A stretch of DNA of 64,000 bases from Candidatus Tepidifontimicrobium thermophilum (GTDB taxonomy: Bacteria > Sysuimicrobiota > Sysuimicrobiia > Sysuimicrobiales > Sysuimicrobiaceae): assembly GCA_031296405.1 (NCBI GenBank), contig JAVKKH010000002.1:1-64000 (forward strand). The letters run 5' to 3'. Shown here one piece after another: positions 8,185-16,816 of the stretch (position 1 is the first letter of the stretch; each line of letters starts with the position of its first letter). The notes beneath the pieces are model-generated. The model did not search any database and had not been told where the DNA came from. It was given only the letters and a program-made list of their open reading frames with translations. The position numbers were made by a program, and so were the translations under genes.

Positions 8185-9951
8185 CTACACGGGGTAGCCT
8201 CCCACCTGCGTCACCGCGTCTGCCACCGCCCGCTGCAGGGCCACCAGGTTGGCCGGGGTGTAGCGCAAAAAGCGGCGCAGGCCCGCCAGCTCCGTGCGCA
8301 GGCTGTCGCCCTCGTCCACCGCCGCCAGCGCGTGCCGTGCTGCGGACTCCACGCGGGGCAGGCCCTCGTACACGTAGGCCCGGGTGAGGGCCGCCAGCAG
8401 AGCGGCTTTCGGGTCCTGCCGTGCCGCCGCCTTCTGGGCCCGCAGGACGGCGCTCTCCGCGGCGAACACCTCGGTGGCGAGGTCCGCGATCCAGCCCAGG
8501 ACCTCCTGCAACTCCTCCAGCCGGTCCAGCTGCTTCTGCACCGCCACGCCCGCCACGAGGAGCGTCGCCTTGCGCATGCCCTCCACCAGGCGCGCCTCCT
8601 CCCCCAGCGGGCCCTCGGGGAGTTCTGCGTCCGAGGCCGCGGCGGTGAGTTCCCCGGCGACCCGCTGGATAGCGGTCATGAGGTCCAGCCGGCCCCGCAG
8701 GGCGCGCTTGGTGAGCATGTCCACGATCAGCAGCCGGTTGATCTCGTTGGTGCCCTCCCAGATGCGGTTGATCCGCGCGTCCCGGTACCCTCGGGCCGCG
8801 GGGTACTCTTCGATGTAGCCGTAGCCCCCGTAGATCTGCAGCACCTCGTCCACCACGAAGTCCAGCATCTCGGTGGCGAACACCTTGTTCATGGACGACT
8901 CGATGGCGTACTCCTCCAGGGCCCGCAGGACCTCCTGGCCCGTCCGGATGCCGCCTACGGCCGCCTCCACCAGGCCGCCGGTACGGTAGACCATGCTCTC
9001 CACCGCGTACAGCCCGGCGGCCATCCGGGCCAGCTTCTGGCGGATCAGGCCGAACTCCGCGATGGGCTTTCCGAACTGCCGGCGCTCCCGGGCGTAGGCC
9101 ACTGCGTGCCGGAGGGCTTTCTTCCCTGCCCCCAGGCACGCGGCACCGATCTTGAACCGTCCCAGGTTCAGGATGTTGAAGGCGATGCGGTGACCCTTCC
9201 CCACCTCCCCCAGCAGGTTCTCCACCGGCACTTTGGCGTTCTCCAGGAACACGCTGCGGGTGGACGAGCCCTTCACCCCCAGCTTGTGCTCCTCGTCGCC
9301 GAGGCTGAGCCCCTCGGTGTCACGGTCCACGATGAAGGCGGTGAAGTGCTCCCCGTCCACCTTCGCGTACACGGTGAACACGTCCGCGAAGGCGGCGTTG
9401 GTGATGAACTGCTTCTGGCCCGACAGCAGGTAGAACCGGCCGTCGGGGCTCAGGGTGGCCCGGGTCCGGATGGACAGGGCGTCTGAGCCCGCGGTGGGCT
9501 CCGTCAGGGCGTACGCCCCGATCTTCTCCCCCCGGGCCATGGCGGGCAGGTACCGACGTTTCTGGTCCTCGTTGCCGAAGAACGCGATGGGCAGCGTGCC
9601 GATGCCCACGTGGCCGCCGTAGCTTACGGAGAACGACGAACCGGACAGCTCCTCCGCCAGTACCAGGGACGTGAGGCTGTCCATACCGCCGCCCCCGTAT
9701 TCCTCCGGCAGATCCGGGGCCAGAAACCCTAGCTCGCCCAGCTTGCGCAGCAGGGACCGGGTCAGTTCCCAGTCCTGCTTCTCCAGCTGGGCGTCGCGGG
9801 GCAGTACCTCCCGTTCCATGAAGTCCGCGGCCGCCTTGCGGACCATACGGTGGGACTCGTCCAGGTCCTCCGGCGTGAACACGTCCTCGGGGCTGGTGCG
9901 CGCCACCAAAAACCCCCCGCCAGGCAGCGCCGCCCGCTCCTTGGTCTCCAT
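8185..9951 (-). CDS. Acyl-CoA dehydrogenase, FadE-type with C-terminal extension
   Basis: 588 residues, about 200 longer than a short-chain ACAD, the layout of Gram-positive FadE and mitochondrial VLCAD. It catalyses FAD-dependent 2,3-dehydrogenation of acyl-CoA. Visible: YALTEPTAGSDALSIRTRA (FAD/substrate segment), FITNAAFADVFTVYAKV, RRQFGKPIAEFGLIRQKLA, and YGYIEEYPAARGYRDARINR followed by IWEGTNEINR, which holds the catalytic Glu. The last 180 residues form the extra helical domain. Strong GGAGG sequences precede the ATG. It is 34 bases after the thiolase gene. Confidence 0.93.
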   Translation of the reverse strand: METKERAALPGGGFLVARTSPEDVFTPEDLDESHRMVRKAAADFMEREVLPRDAQLEKQDWELTRSLLRKLGELGFLAPDLPEEYGGGGMDSLTSLVLAEELSGSSFSVSYGGHVGIGTLPIAFFGNEDQKRRYLPAMARGEKIGAYALTEPTAGSDALSIRTRATLSPDGRFYLLSGQKQFITNAAFADVFTVYAKVDGEHFTAFIVDRDTEGLSLGDEEHKLGVKGSSTRSVFLENAKVPVENLLGEVGKGHRIAFNILNLGRFKIGAACLGAGKKALRHAVAYARERRQFGKPIAEFGLIRQKLARMAAGLYAVESMVYRTGGLVEAAVGGIRTGQEVLRALEEYAIESSMNKVFATEMLDFVVDEVLQIYGGYGYIEEYPAARGYRDARINRIWEGTNEINRLLIVDMLTKRALRGRLDLMTAIQRVAGELTAAASDAELPEGPLGEEARLVEGMRKATLLVAGVAVQKQLDRLEELQEVLGWIADLATEVFAAESAVLRAQKAAARQDPKAALLAALTRAYVYEGLPRVESAARHALAAVDEGDSLRTELAGLRRFLRYTPANLVALQRAVADAVTQVGGYPV

Positions 9952-9985
9952 CGCCTCCGACCTCCTCTCCTCGAAAACCCACAGC

Positions 9986-11161
9986 CTACGGTCTCTCGAA
10001 CACTCCCGCGGCTCCCATCCCGCCGCCCACGCACATGGTCACGACCCCGTACCGGGCGCTTCGCCGGCGCATCTCGTGCAGCAGGGTGGCGGTGAGCTTG
10101 GCCCCTGTGCAGCCCAGGGGGTGCCCCAGGGCGATGGCACCCCCGTTGGGGTTGACCCGCTCCGGGTCCAGCTCCAGCCGCCGGATCACCGCCAGGGTCT
10201 GGCTGGCAAAGGCCTCGTTCAGCTCCACCAGGTCCACGTCCTGCAGACGGACTCCGGCCAGCCGCAGGGCCTTCGGCACCGCCTCCACGGGCCCGATCCC
10301 CATGATCTCCGGGGGCACCCCCGCCACGGCAAAGGACCGGAACAGCCCGAGGGGCTTCAGGCCGAGTTGGGCCGCCTTGCGGTCGCTCATCACCACGCAG
10401 GCGGCAGCACCGTCGCTGGTCTGCGAGGAGTTGCCCGCGGTAACCGTGCCGTCCTTGGCGAAGGCGGGCTTCAGCCGGCCCAGCGCTTCCAAGGAGGTGT
10501 CGAACCGCACCCCCTCGTCCACTTCGAAGACCAGCTCCCGCGCGCGGGGCACAGGGCCGTCCTCCTCCCAACGTCGAACGCGGACAGGCACGATCTCCTC
10601 ACGGAAGCGTCCCTCCCGGATGGCCGCGGCGGCCCGCTGGTGGCTGCGCAAGCTCCACTGGTCCTGGTCCTCTCGCGACACCTCGAACCGGCGGGCCACG
10701 ATCTCCGCAGTGTTGCCCATGGACAGGTAGACGTCGGGCCACCGCTCCACCAAGTCCGGGTGGGGAGCGAACTTCCAGCCCGTCATGGGGATGAGGCTCA
10801 TGCTCTCCACCCCTCCGGCCACCACCACGTCGGCCCAGCCCGCCAGGATCCGCTCCGCGGCCATGGCGATCGCCTGCAGGCCGGAGGCGCAGAACCGGTT
10901 CACCGTGACCCCGGGCACCGAGTCCGGCAGCCCCGCCCGCAGGGCCGCCACCCGGGCCACGTTCAGGCCCTGTTCGCCCTCGGGCATGGCGCAGCCGAGG
11001 ATCACGTCGTCCACCTCCCGAGGGGCGAGGCCGGGAGTCCGCTCCAGGGCCTGCCGGATCACCTGGCTGGCCAGCTCGTCGGGCCGGGCGTCCTTGAGGG
11101 ACCCCTTGGGCGCCTTACCTACCGCGGAGCGCACCGCGGTGACGATCACCGCCTCCCGCAC
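9986..11161 (-). CDS. fadA: Acetyl-CoA acyltransferase (3-ketoacyl-CoA thiolase)
   Basis: 391 residues, full-length thiolase. It cleaves 3-ketoacyl-CoA with CoA to acetyl-CoA. The nucleophilic Cys is in [20 protein letters not shown] (about residue 88), the catalytic His in [20 protein letters not shown], and the second catalytic Cys in [15 protein letters not shown] near the C-terminus. GTG start with GGGGAGG seven bases upstream. It sits between the small CCPHF gene and the acyl-CoA dehydrogenase. Confidence 0.94.
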   Translation of the reverse strand: MREAVIVTAVRSAVGKAPKGSLKDARPDELASQVIRQALERTPGLAPREVDDVILGCAMPEGEQGLNVARVAALRAGLPDSVPGVTVNRFCASGLQAIAMAAERILAGWADVVVAGGVESMSLIPMTGWKFAPHPDLVERWPDVYLSMGNTAEIVARRFEVSREDQDQWSLRSHQRAAAAIREGRFREEIVPVRVRRWEEDGPVPRARELVFEVDEGVRFDTSLEALGRLKPAFAKDGTVTAGNSSQTSDGAAACVVMSDRKAAQLGLKPLGLFRSFAVAGVPPEIMGIGPVEAVPKALRLAGVRLQDVDLVELNEAFASQTLAVIRRLELDPERVNPNGGAIALGHPLGCTGAKLTATLLHEMRRRSARYGVVTMCVGGGMGAAGVFERP

Positions 11162-11173
11162 CGCACACCTCCC

Positions 11174-11428
11174 CTACACGGACTCCACGCGCAGGCTCAA
11201 AAAGCCCTGTCCGACCTCCACCTGGAACCGGAAGTGCGGGCAGCACCGGCGCTCCAGCGTCAGCCACTCCGCCACCTTCATCACCCACGCGTCCTCCGGT
11301 GGGAACCGGAACACCTCGGGGGACTGGGGGTCCGGGCGAGCCACCTCGAAAAGCTCCTGGACCAGCCGGTCGTGCCGCGCCCGCTCCGCGGGCGTGAACA
11401 CGCTGGGATCGCACACGTGCGCTTCCAC
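11174..11428 (-). CDS. Small conserved-looking protein with a Cys-Cys-Pro-His motif in the fad operon
   Basis: 84 residues. It contains FTPAERARHDRLVQELF near the N-terminus and EWLTLERRCCPHFRFQVEVG in the second half. Similar short proteins with an ERRCCPF motif are known to me as unassigned hypotheticals, sometimes beside metal-resistance genes; the CCPH could bind a metal or a thiol. The upstream gene's TAG lies within this gene's own ribosome-binding site (TAGGAGGGCGCC then GTG), so it is tightly coupled to the fadB-type gene. Twelve bases separate it from the thiolase gene. Function not assigned. Confidence 0.75.
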   Translation of the reverse strand: MEAHVCDPSVFTPAERARHDRLVQELFEVARPDPQSPEVFRFPPEDAWVMKVAEWLTLERRCCPHFRFQVEVGQGFLSLRVESV

Positions 11429-11437
11429 GGCGCCCTC

Positions 11438-13831
11438 CTAGTTGCGGAGCGGCCGGCCCCGCTCCAGCATGTGGCGGATCCGTTCCTGCGTCCGCCGCTC
11501 GCCCAGCAGGCTCAAGAACACCTCCCGTTCCAGGTCCAGAAGGTGCTGCTCGTCCACCCGAGCGCCCTCGGGGACGTCGCCCCCGGTGAGCACGTACGCC
11601 AGCTTGCGGCCGACGTACTCGTCGTACTCCGTGATGTGCCCGGCCACCCGCAGGTTGTGCAGCCCCGCGTACAGGGCGGCCCGCACCCGTTCCCCGCCCA
11701 CCCGGACCGGACGCCGCAGGGGCGGCCGGTAACCGGTGCGGACCAGGGACAAGGCCACTTCCTTGGCGTCCGCCACCAGGCGGTCCGGGTTCAGGGTGAT
11801 CCCGTCGCCAGGACGCAAGAAGCCGAACTTGCGGCACTCCTCCGCGGAGGTAGCGACCCGGGCGGTGGCCACCAGCTCGAAGGCCCACCGCAGCAGGGGG
11901 AACAGGTCCCCAGCCACCTCTTCCGGGAAGCGCTCGGCCACCCGTGTGGCCGTCTCTTTAACCCCGCCGCCGGCGGGGATCAGCCCCACGGCCGTCTCCA
12001 CCAGCCCCATGTAGGTCTCCATGGCCGCCTGCACCCGGCTCGCGTGCAGCACCAGTTCGCAGCCACCTCCCAGGGTGCGGCCGTGGGGCGCCACCACCAC
12101 GGGCTTGGGGAAGTACTTGACGGCCTGGTTGAGCTGCTGGAAGGTCCGCACCGCCAGGTCCAGTTCCTCCCAGTTCCCCTCCTGGGCCTCCACCAGGAGC
12201 AGCACCAGGTTGGCGCCCGCGGAGAAGTCCGGGCCCTGGTTGGCCACCACCACTGCCTCGAACCCTCTCTCCGCCTCCCGCAGGGCCTGGTGGAGCATCC
12301 GGACGATGTCCTCGCCGATGGCGTTCATCTTGGTGTGGAACTCCACGCACAGGACCCCGTCCCCCAGGTCCACCAGGCTGGCGCCCGCGTTGTGGGCCAC
12401 CACCCCTCCCTGGGCCTTGCGCTCCCGGAGCACGAGGACCCCTTCGGGCCACCGGACCGGGGCGTAGGCCCGGGCAGCGGGCTGGAACACCTCCAGGGTT
12501 CCGTCGGAGCGACGGTAGAAGGTCCCCCCGGAGTCCAGGACGTGCCGCACCAGGGGCGGCAAGTCCACGCCGTCGGCCTCCAGCCGCTGCGCCACCTCCC
12601 GGACGCCCAGGGCGTCCCACGTCTCGAAGGGGCCCATCTCCCACCCGAAGCCCCAACGCAGGGCGCGGTCCACGTTCACCAGGTCGTCGGAGATCTCGGG
12701 GATGCGGCGGGCCGCGTACACCAGTACCCCGGACAGCACCCGCCACAGGAACCGGCCTGCCCGGTCGCCCGCGTTCAGGACCGCCTTGACCCGGCGCGTC
12801 CAGTCCTCCAGGTTGCGGACCGCCTCCACGCCGGCTAGGCGCGGCCGCTGGCGGGGCCGGTACTCCAGGGTCCGGTAGTCGAGGGTCAGGACCTCACCGT
12901 CCGTGCGGCGGTAGAAACCGCCACCGGACTTGTCTCCTAGCCACCCGCGTTCCAGCATGGCCTGCACGAACGGGGGCAGCTGGAAGACCTCCCGCTGCTC
13001 GTCGTCCGCCAGCCGCTCGTAGGAGTTGCGGGCCACGTGGGCGAGGACGTCCAGCCCCACCAGGTCCGCGGTCCGGAAGGTCGCGGTCCGGGGACGGCCG
13101 AGGAAGGGACCCGTGAGCTCGTCCACCTCCTCGATGGTCAGCTCCTCCTCCACCATGACGCGCACCGTGTGGAGGAACCCGAAGGTCGCGATGCGGTTTG
13201 CGATGAAGTTGGGGGTGTCTTTGCAGAACACCACCCCCTTTCCCAGGACCCGGCCCGCCACGTCCTCCACCCACCGCACGACCGCCGGGTCGGTGTCGGG
13301 CAGGGGGATCAGCTCCAGCAGCCGCAGGTACCGGGGTGGGTTGAAGAAGTGGGTGCCGAGGAAGTGCCGGCGGAAAGCTTCGGACCGGCCGTGGGCGATC
13401 TCCCGCACAGGCAGACCCGAGGTGTTGGTGCTCACCACCACGCCGGGTCTCCAGAACCGCTCCAGCCGTTCCAGGAGTCCCTGTTTGACCTGGAGGTCCT
13501 CCACCACCGCCTCGATGATCCAGTCGCAGTCCGCGATCCGGTGCAGGTCGTCCTCCAGGTTCCCCACGGTCACCAGCTGGGCCCGCTCCGGGGCCGTGAA
13601 CGCCGCGGGCCGCATCTGCAGAGCCCGTTCCAGGCCGGCCCGGCTCAGCCGGTTGCGGACTTCCGGGTGGCTCAGGGTGAGCTCCCGGCGCCGCTCCTCG
13701 TCGGTCAGCTCCGTGGGCACGATGTCCAGGAGTAAGACGGGCACGCCCGCGTTGGCCAGCAGCGCGGCCAGCTGGCACCCCATGGTTCCTGCTCCGAGGA
13801 CCGCCGCGCGGCGGATGTTCCGGCTCGGCAC
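11438..13831 (-). CDS. 3-hydroxyacyl-CoA dehydrogenase / enoyl-CoA hydratase fusion (FadB-type, reversed order)
   Basis: 797 residues. The N-terminal half is an NAD-dependent 3-hydroxyacyl-CoA dehydrogenase: AAVLGAGTMGCQLAALLANA Rossmann motif near residue 8, STNTSGLPVREIA, FLGTHFFNPPRYLRLLELI with the catalytic His, and FCKDTPNFIANRIATF. After a second dehydrogenase C-terminal repeat, the last 250 residues are a crotonase domain (GVLCVEFHTKMNAIGEDIV, GGGCELVLHASRVQAAMETY, LIPAGGGVKETATR). Together they perform hydration and oxidation in beta-oxidation. The domain order is opposite to E. coli FadB but typical of Bacillota and Thermus-type enzymes. The start is GTG 13831 with GGGAGG upstream, two bases after the TetR gene's stop. 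Confidence 0.92.
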   Translation of the reverse strand: MPSRNIRRAAVLGAGTMGCQLAALLANAGVPVLLLDIVPTELTDEERRRELTLSHPEVRNRLSRAGLERALQMRPAAFTAPERAQLVTVGNLEDDLHRIADCDWIIEAVVEDLQVKQGLLERLERFWRPGVVVSTNTSGLPVREIAHGRSEAFRRHFLGTHFFNPPRYLRLLELIPLPDTDPAVVRWVEDVAGRVLGKGVVFCKDTPNFIANRIATFGFLHTVRVMVEEELTIEEVDELTGPFLGRPRTATFRTADLVGLDVLAHVARNSYERLADDEQREVFQLPPFVQAMLERGWLGDKSGGGFYRRTDGEVLTLDYRTLEYRPRQRPRLAGVEAVRNLEDWTRRVKAVLNAGDRAGRFLWRVLSGVLVYAARRIPEISDDLVNVDRALRWGFGWEMGPFETWDALGVREVAQRLEADGVDLPPLVRHVLDSGGTFYRRSDGTLEVFQPAARAYAPVRWPEGVLVLRERKAQGGVVAHNAGASLVDLGDGVLCVEFHTKMNAIGEDIVRMLHQALREAERGFEAVVVANQGPDFSAGANLVLLLVEAQEGNWEELDLAVRTFQQLNQAVKYFPKPVVVAPHGRTLGGGCELVLHASRVQAAMETYMGLVETAVGLIPAGGGVKETATRVAERFPEEVAGDLFPLLRWAFELVATARVATSAEECRKFGFLRPGDGITLNPDRLVADAKEVALSLVRTGYRPPLRRPVRVGGERVRAALYAGLHNLRVAGHITEYDEYVGRKLAYVLTGGDVPEGARVDEQHLLDLEREVFLSLLGERRTQERIRHMLERGRPLRN

Positions 13832-13833
13832 CG

Positions 13834-14436
13834 CTAACCTCCCTGACGCTGGGGTGAACGCACCAACCCTTCTAGGAACAGGTCCGCGAACGCCCGGGCG
13901 AAGTCCGCGGCCGACAGGGGCCCCTCGGGGCGGAACCAGGTGGTGAACCAGTTGCACGCGCCCAGGATGGCCAGCCCCACGGTCTTCGGGTCCGCGGCCC
14001 TGAACTCGCCCGTCCGCACCCCTTCCTCCACCATCCGGCGGAACAGCCCTTCGTAGCGGTCCCGCAGGGCCAGCATGCGCTCGCGCCTGGCAGCCGAGAG
14101 GCTCTTCAGCTCCACATGCAGGACCACGAGTTCGTCCCGGTGCTCGGCGGCTACCGCCAGGTGGGCCTGCACGGCGCGCCGCAGCTTCTCCGACGCCGGA
14201 ACGGAGGAGGCTGCCACGGGCTCCACCGCGTCCAGCAGCCGCCGCATGGCGCGATCCATGATGTCCCACAGGAGGTCTTCCTTGGCCTCGATGTAGTGGT
14301 ACAGGCTGCCCCGCTGGATACCCACCGCCTCCGCCAGGTCCTGCATGGAGGTGTCGTGGTACCCCTTCTGTCGGAACATCCGCACCGCCGCGGCCAGCAG
14401 CTCTTCGTGCTTGGGACGGATCCCGGCTTCCGCCAT
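13834..14436 (-). CDS. TetR/AcrR-family repressor of the fatty-acid oxidation operon
   Basis: 200 residues from ATG 14436. The N-terminal helix-turn-helix reads FRQKGYHDTSMQDLAEAVGI then QRGSLYHYIEAKEDLLWDIM, typical of TetR regulators of lipid degradation. The C-terminal ligand domain contains CNWFTTWFRPEGPLSAADFA, the TetR_C pattern seen in acyl-CoA responsive members. It is the first gene of the operon running to 2515, and the 18-base perfect palindrome seven bases behind its ATG overlaps its own transcription start. It most likely represses itself and all fad genes, released by acyl-CoA (inferred from family). Confidence 0.9.
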   Translation of the reverse strand: MAEAGIRPKHEELLAAAVRMFRQKGYHDTSMQDLAEAVGIQRGSLYHYIEAKEDLLWDIMDRAMRRLLDAVEPVAASSVPASEKLRRAVQAHLAVAAEHRDELVVLHVELKSLSAARRERMLALRDRYEGLFRRMVEEGVRTGEFRAADPKTVGLAILGACNWFTTWFRPEGPLSAADFARAFADLFLEGLVRSPQRQGG

Positions 14437-14441
14437 GTGGC

Positions 14442-14459
14442 CTACCAAACGTTTGGTAG
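14442..14459. promoter_or_regulatory. TetR operator, perfect 18-bp palindrome
   Basis: CTACCAAACGTTTGGTAG is an exact inverted repeat lying between the -10 element and the TetR start codon. The predicted transcription start (about 14457) falls inside it, so a bound dimer would block initiation. I saw no second copy in the window. Confidence 0.85.
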
Positions 14460-14463
14460 CCAG

Positions 14464-14492
14464 AGCGTACCACGGGGTCCCGGGCCGGTCAA
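14464..14492 (-). promoter_or_regulatory. Promoter of the tetR-fad operon
   Basis: On the minus strand TTGACC (14492-14487), 17 bases, then TACGCT (14469-14464). The -35 element overlaps the last codons of the penicillin-acylase-family gene, which ends at 14489, so the two units are packed without spacer. Confidence 0.7.
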
Positions 14493-16816
14493 GGAACCCG
14501 GCCCGCGGGGCGCAGGAGTAAACGGCTACGCGCCTGCTGCTCGACGGCTGCGCGCGACCACAAAAGGGGGTGGTACCGCCCCGACGCCCACAGGGGGAGC
14601 AGGTCCGCCCGGTGGGGGTGGCCCGGCAGCCCCGACTGCCCCGTGGTGTGTACCGCCACGGAGCGGTCCCACTCGCCGACATCCAGCACCATTCGCATGG
14701 ACGCCACCACGGTCTGCCGGAAGGGTTGCAGGAGGGAGTAAGCCGCCTGGTTGACGGTCCAGCCGTCTCCGGGTGTGGGGACGGGGCCCGCGCTGAGCCA
14801 CCGGCCCAACACAGGGACGGGCAGCAGTGCGTGGGCGAAGTGCACCTGGTGCAGGGCTCCCCACGTCCACCGGGACCGGTCGCGTCCCAGACGAGCTTCC
14901 AGGTACCGGACCGCCCTTCGCAGGATCTCGGAAGCGGCCCGGTCGCGGCCTCCCGGGCCCCACCAGGGGTCCGAAGGGCGTTCCCACAGGCGCAGGAACG
15001 CGGCCATGACGAACGGCCGCGACGCGTAACGTTCCCACAGCCCGTCGCCGAGCCGGGACCGGAACAGGTACTCCGCGGCCTGGACCAGAAACGCCTCGTA
15101 CACCGCCCCCGCGCGGCTGTCCACGGACAGGGTCCCGTCCCACCGACGCAGGTCCTCCTGCACGGCCCGCACCGTTTCGTCGGGCGCCTCCACGCGGCTC
15201 AGGACCGGAGCCACGCGCCGGCCGGCCAACGACACGTGGTCGAACTGCAACCGCTGGAGATCCTCCAGGGTGTGGCGGCCGCGGGCGGTGAGCACCTGCG
15301 CGATCCGCTGGGCCCGTAGCCCCTCCGACCACTCGCTCCCCAGGAGGTAGCGAAAGCCGGCCGGTACGATGCGGTTGTTGGCGGTGGCAATCCAGCCCCT
15401 GGGCGGGTTGAATGCACTCGGCAGGGCCTCGTACGGGACCCAGCCCACCCACTCGTACTCCCCGGTCCAGCCGGGCACCGGAACGGTGCCGTCGCCCTTG
15501 GCCCGGACCGGAATGCGGCCCGGCAGCTGGTAGCCGATGTTCCCCTCCCGGTCCGCGTACACGAAGTTCTGGCTGGGCACGTGGAAGTACCGGAGCGCTT
15601 CCCGGAACTCCCGCCAGTTCCGGGCGCGGTTGATCCGCAGCACGCCCTCCGCCACGGTGGTGGGCACTAGCGCGGTCCACCGCAGCGCCACCACGTCGCG
15701 CAACCCCTCCACCACCCCGTTGAGGACGGGGCCGTGGTGAGTGCTGCGGACGACCCACTGCTCCGGGGCGCGGCCTCGGATCCGGATCTCCTCCCGCCGG
15801 ACCTGTACCGGATGCCACCGGCCCCGGAACAGGTAGCGGGAAGGGTCCCGGGGGTGCAGACGCTCCACGAACAGGTCCTGCACGTCGGGGTTGGCGTTGG
15901 TGACTCCCCACGCGATCCACTCGTTGTGCCCGATCACGACCCCCGGCACACCGGGAAAGCTGAAGCCCGCGACCCGGTACCGGCCGCCCTCCAGGTGTAC
16001 GGTGTACCAGGTGGAGGGGAGACCCGCCCGAAGGTGTGGGTCGTTGGCCAGATAGGGGCGGCCCGTGTCTGTGAGCTGCCCGCGCAGGACCCAGTTGTTG
16101 CTCCCTGACAGAGCCCCCGCGCCCGCTGCCGGCGCTCGATGCTGGCCGGATCCCGCCTCGGGGACGATCACGGGGGAGTCCGGCAGCTCACCGGGCAGCA
16201 GCCGCGCCACGGCTTCCGGCCCCAGCCTCCGCAGCAGCTCCGCCCGGAGCAGCTCCGTCTGCCAGTTCCCGCCCAGTTCGTACGCCATGAGTTTGCCGAA
16301 GCTCAGGCTGTCCAGCGGCGTCCACGGCTCCGGGGCGGTACGCAGGAGGACGAACTCCAGGGGCAGCCGGTGGCGGTTCTGCTGGAGGAAGGCGTTCACA
16401 CCGGCCGCGTAGGCGCGCAGGGCCGCCCGCGTGTCCTCCGAGAGGAGCCCCCACTCCAGCGCCGCTGCCTGCCGCAGCCCCAGGGTCCGGAGGAAGCGGT
16501 CGGTGCGCAGGGTGCGCTCGCCGAAAAGCTCGGACAGCCGCCCGGTGGCGGTACGGCGGTTCAGCTCCATCTGCCACAGCCGGTCCTGCGCGTGCACGTA
16601 GCCCTGGGCGAAGAACAGGTCGTGTTCGGTGCGGGCGTACACGTGCGGGACACCCCAGGGGTCGCGGATCACTTCCACCGGCTGCTGCAGCCCCGCCACC
16701 ACCAGGGTACCCTGCACCTGCGGGAACGCCCTGCGGACCAGGTACGCACCTGTCGCACCCGAGCCCACGGCCAGAAGTAACGCCGCGGCCAGGACCGCCC
16801 GGAGGAACCGCCTCAC
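14489..16816 (-). CDS. Penicillin acylase family (Ntn-hydrolase) protein, membrane-anchored or exported
   Basis: 775 residues. Residues 5-30 form a signal or anchor helix (FLRAVLAAALLLAVGSG). The alpha-subunit part has RDPWGVPHVYARTEHDLFFA and QGYVHAQDRLWQMELNRRTA. The autocatalytic cleavage site and new N-terminal nucleophile is the Ser in GALSGSNNWVLRG; the beta part has YLANDPHLRAGLPSTWYTVH and GQSGLPGHPHRADLLPLW near the end. The family hydrolyses amide bonds of penicillins, acyl-homoserine lactones or other N-acyl compounds; substrate cannot be told. GTG start 16816 overlaps the pxpA stop (GTGA), so the two are coupled. Confidence 0.88.
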   Translation of the reverse strand: MRRFLRAVLAAALLLAVGSGATGAYLVRRAFPQVQGTLVVAGLQQPVEVIRDPWGVPHVYARTEHDLFFAQGYVHAQDRLWQMELNRRTATGRLSELFGERTLRTDRFLRTLGLRQAAALEWGLLSEDTRAALRAYAAGVNAFLQQNRHRLPLEFVLLRTAPEPWTPLDSLSFGKLMAYELGGNWQTELLRAELLRRLGPEAVARLLPGELPDSPVIVPEAGSGQHRAPAAGAGALSGSNNWVLRGQLTDTGRPYLANDPHLRAGLPSTWYTVHLEGGRYRVAGFSFPGVPGVVIGHNEWIAWGVTNANPDVQDLFVERLHPRDPSRYLFRGRWHPVQVRREEIRIRGRAPEQWVVRSTHHGPVLNGVVEGLRDVVALRWTALVPTTVAEGVLRINRARNWREFREALRYFHVPSQNFVYADREGNIGYQLPGRIPVRAKGDGTVPVPGWTGEYEWVGWVPYEALPSAFNPPRGWIATANNRIVPAGFRYLLGSEWSEGLRAQRIAQVLTARGRHTLEDLQRLQFDHVSLAGRRVAPVLSRVEAPDETVRAVQEDLRRWDGTLSVDSRAGAVYEAFLVQAAEYLFRSRLGDGLWERYASRPFVMAAFLRLWERPSDPWWGPGGRDRAASEILRRAVRYLEARLGRDRSRWTWGALHQVHFAHALLPVPVLGRWLSAGPVPTPGDGWTVNQAAYSLLQPFRQTVVASMRMVLDVGEWDRSVAVHTTGQSGLPGHPHRADLLPLWASGRYHPLLWSRAAVEQQARSRLLLRPAGRVP

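Noticed and set aside
6601-9486. 961-residue plus-strand open frame opposite fadD and the acyl-CoA dehydrogenase
   Set aside because: Shadow of two clearly recognisable minus-strand enzymes; no family features or ribosome-binding site.
9671-12838. 1055-residue plus-strand open frame over thiolase and fadB-type genes
   Set aside because: Antisense shadow with His/Gln-rich composition.
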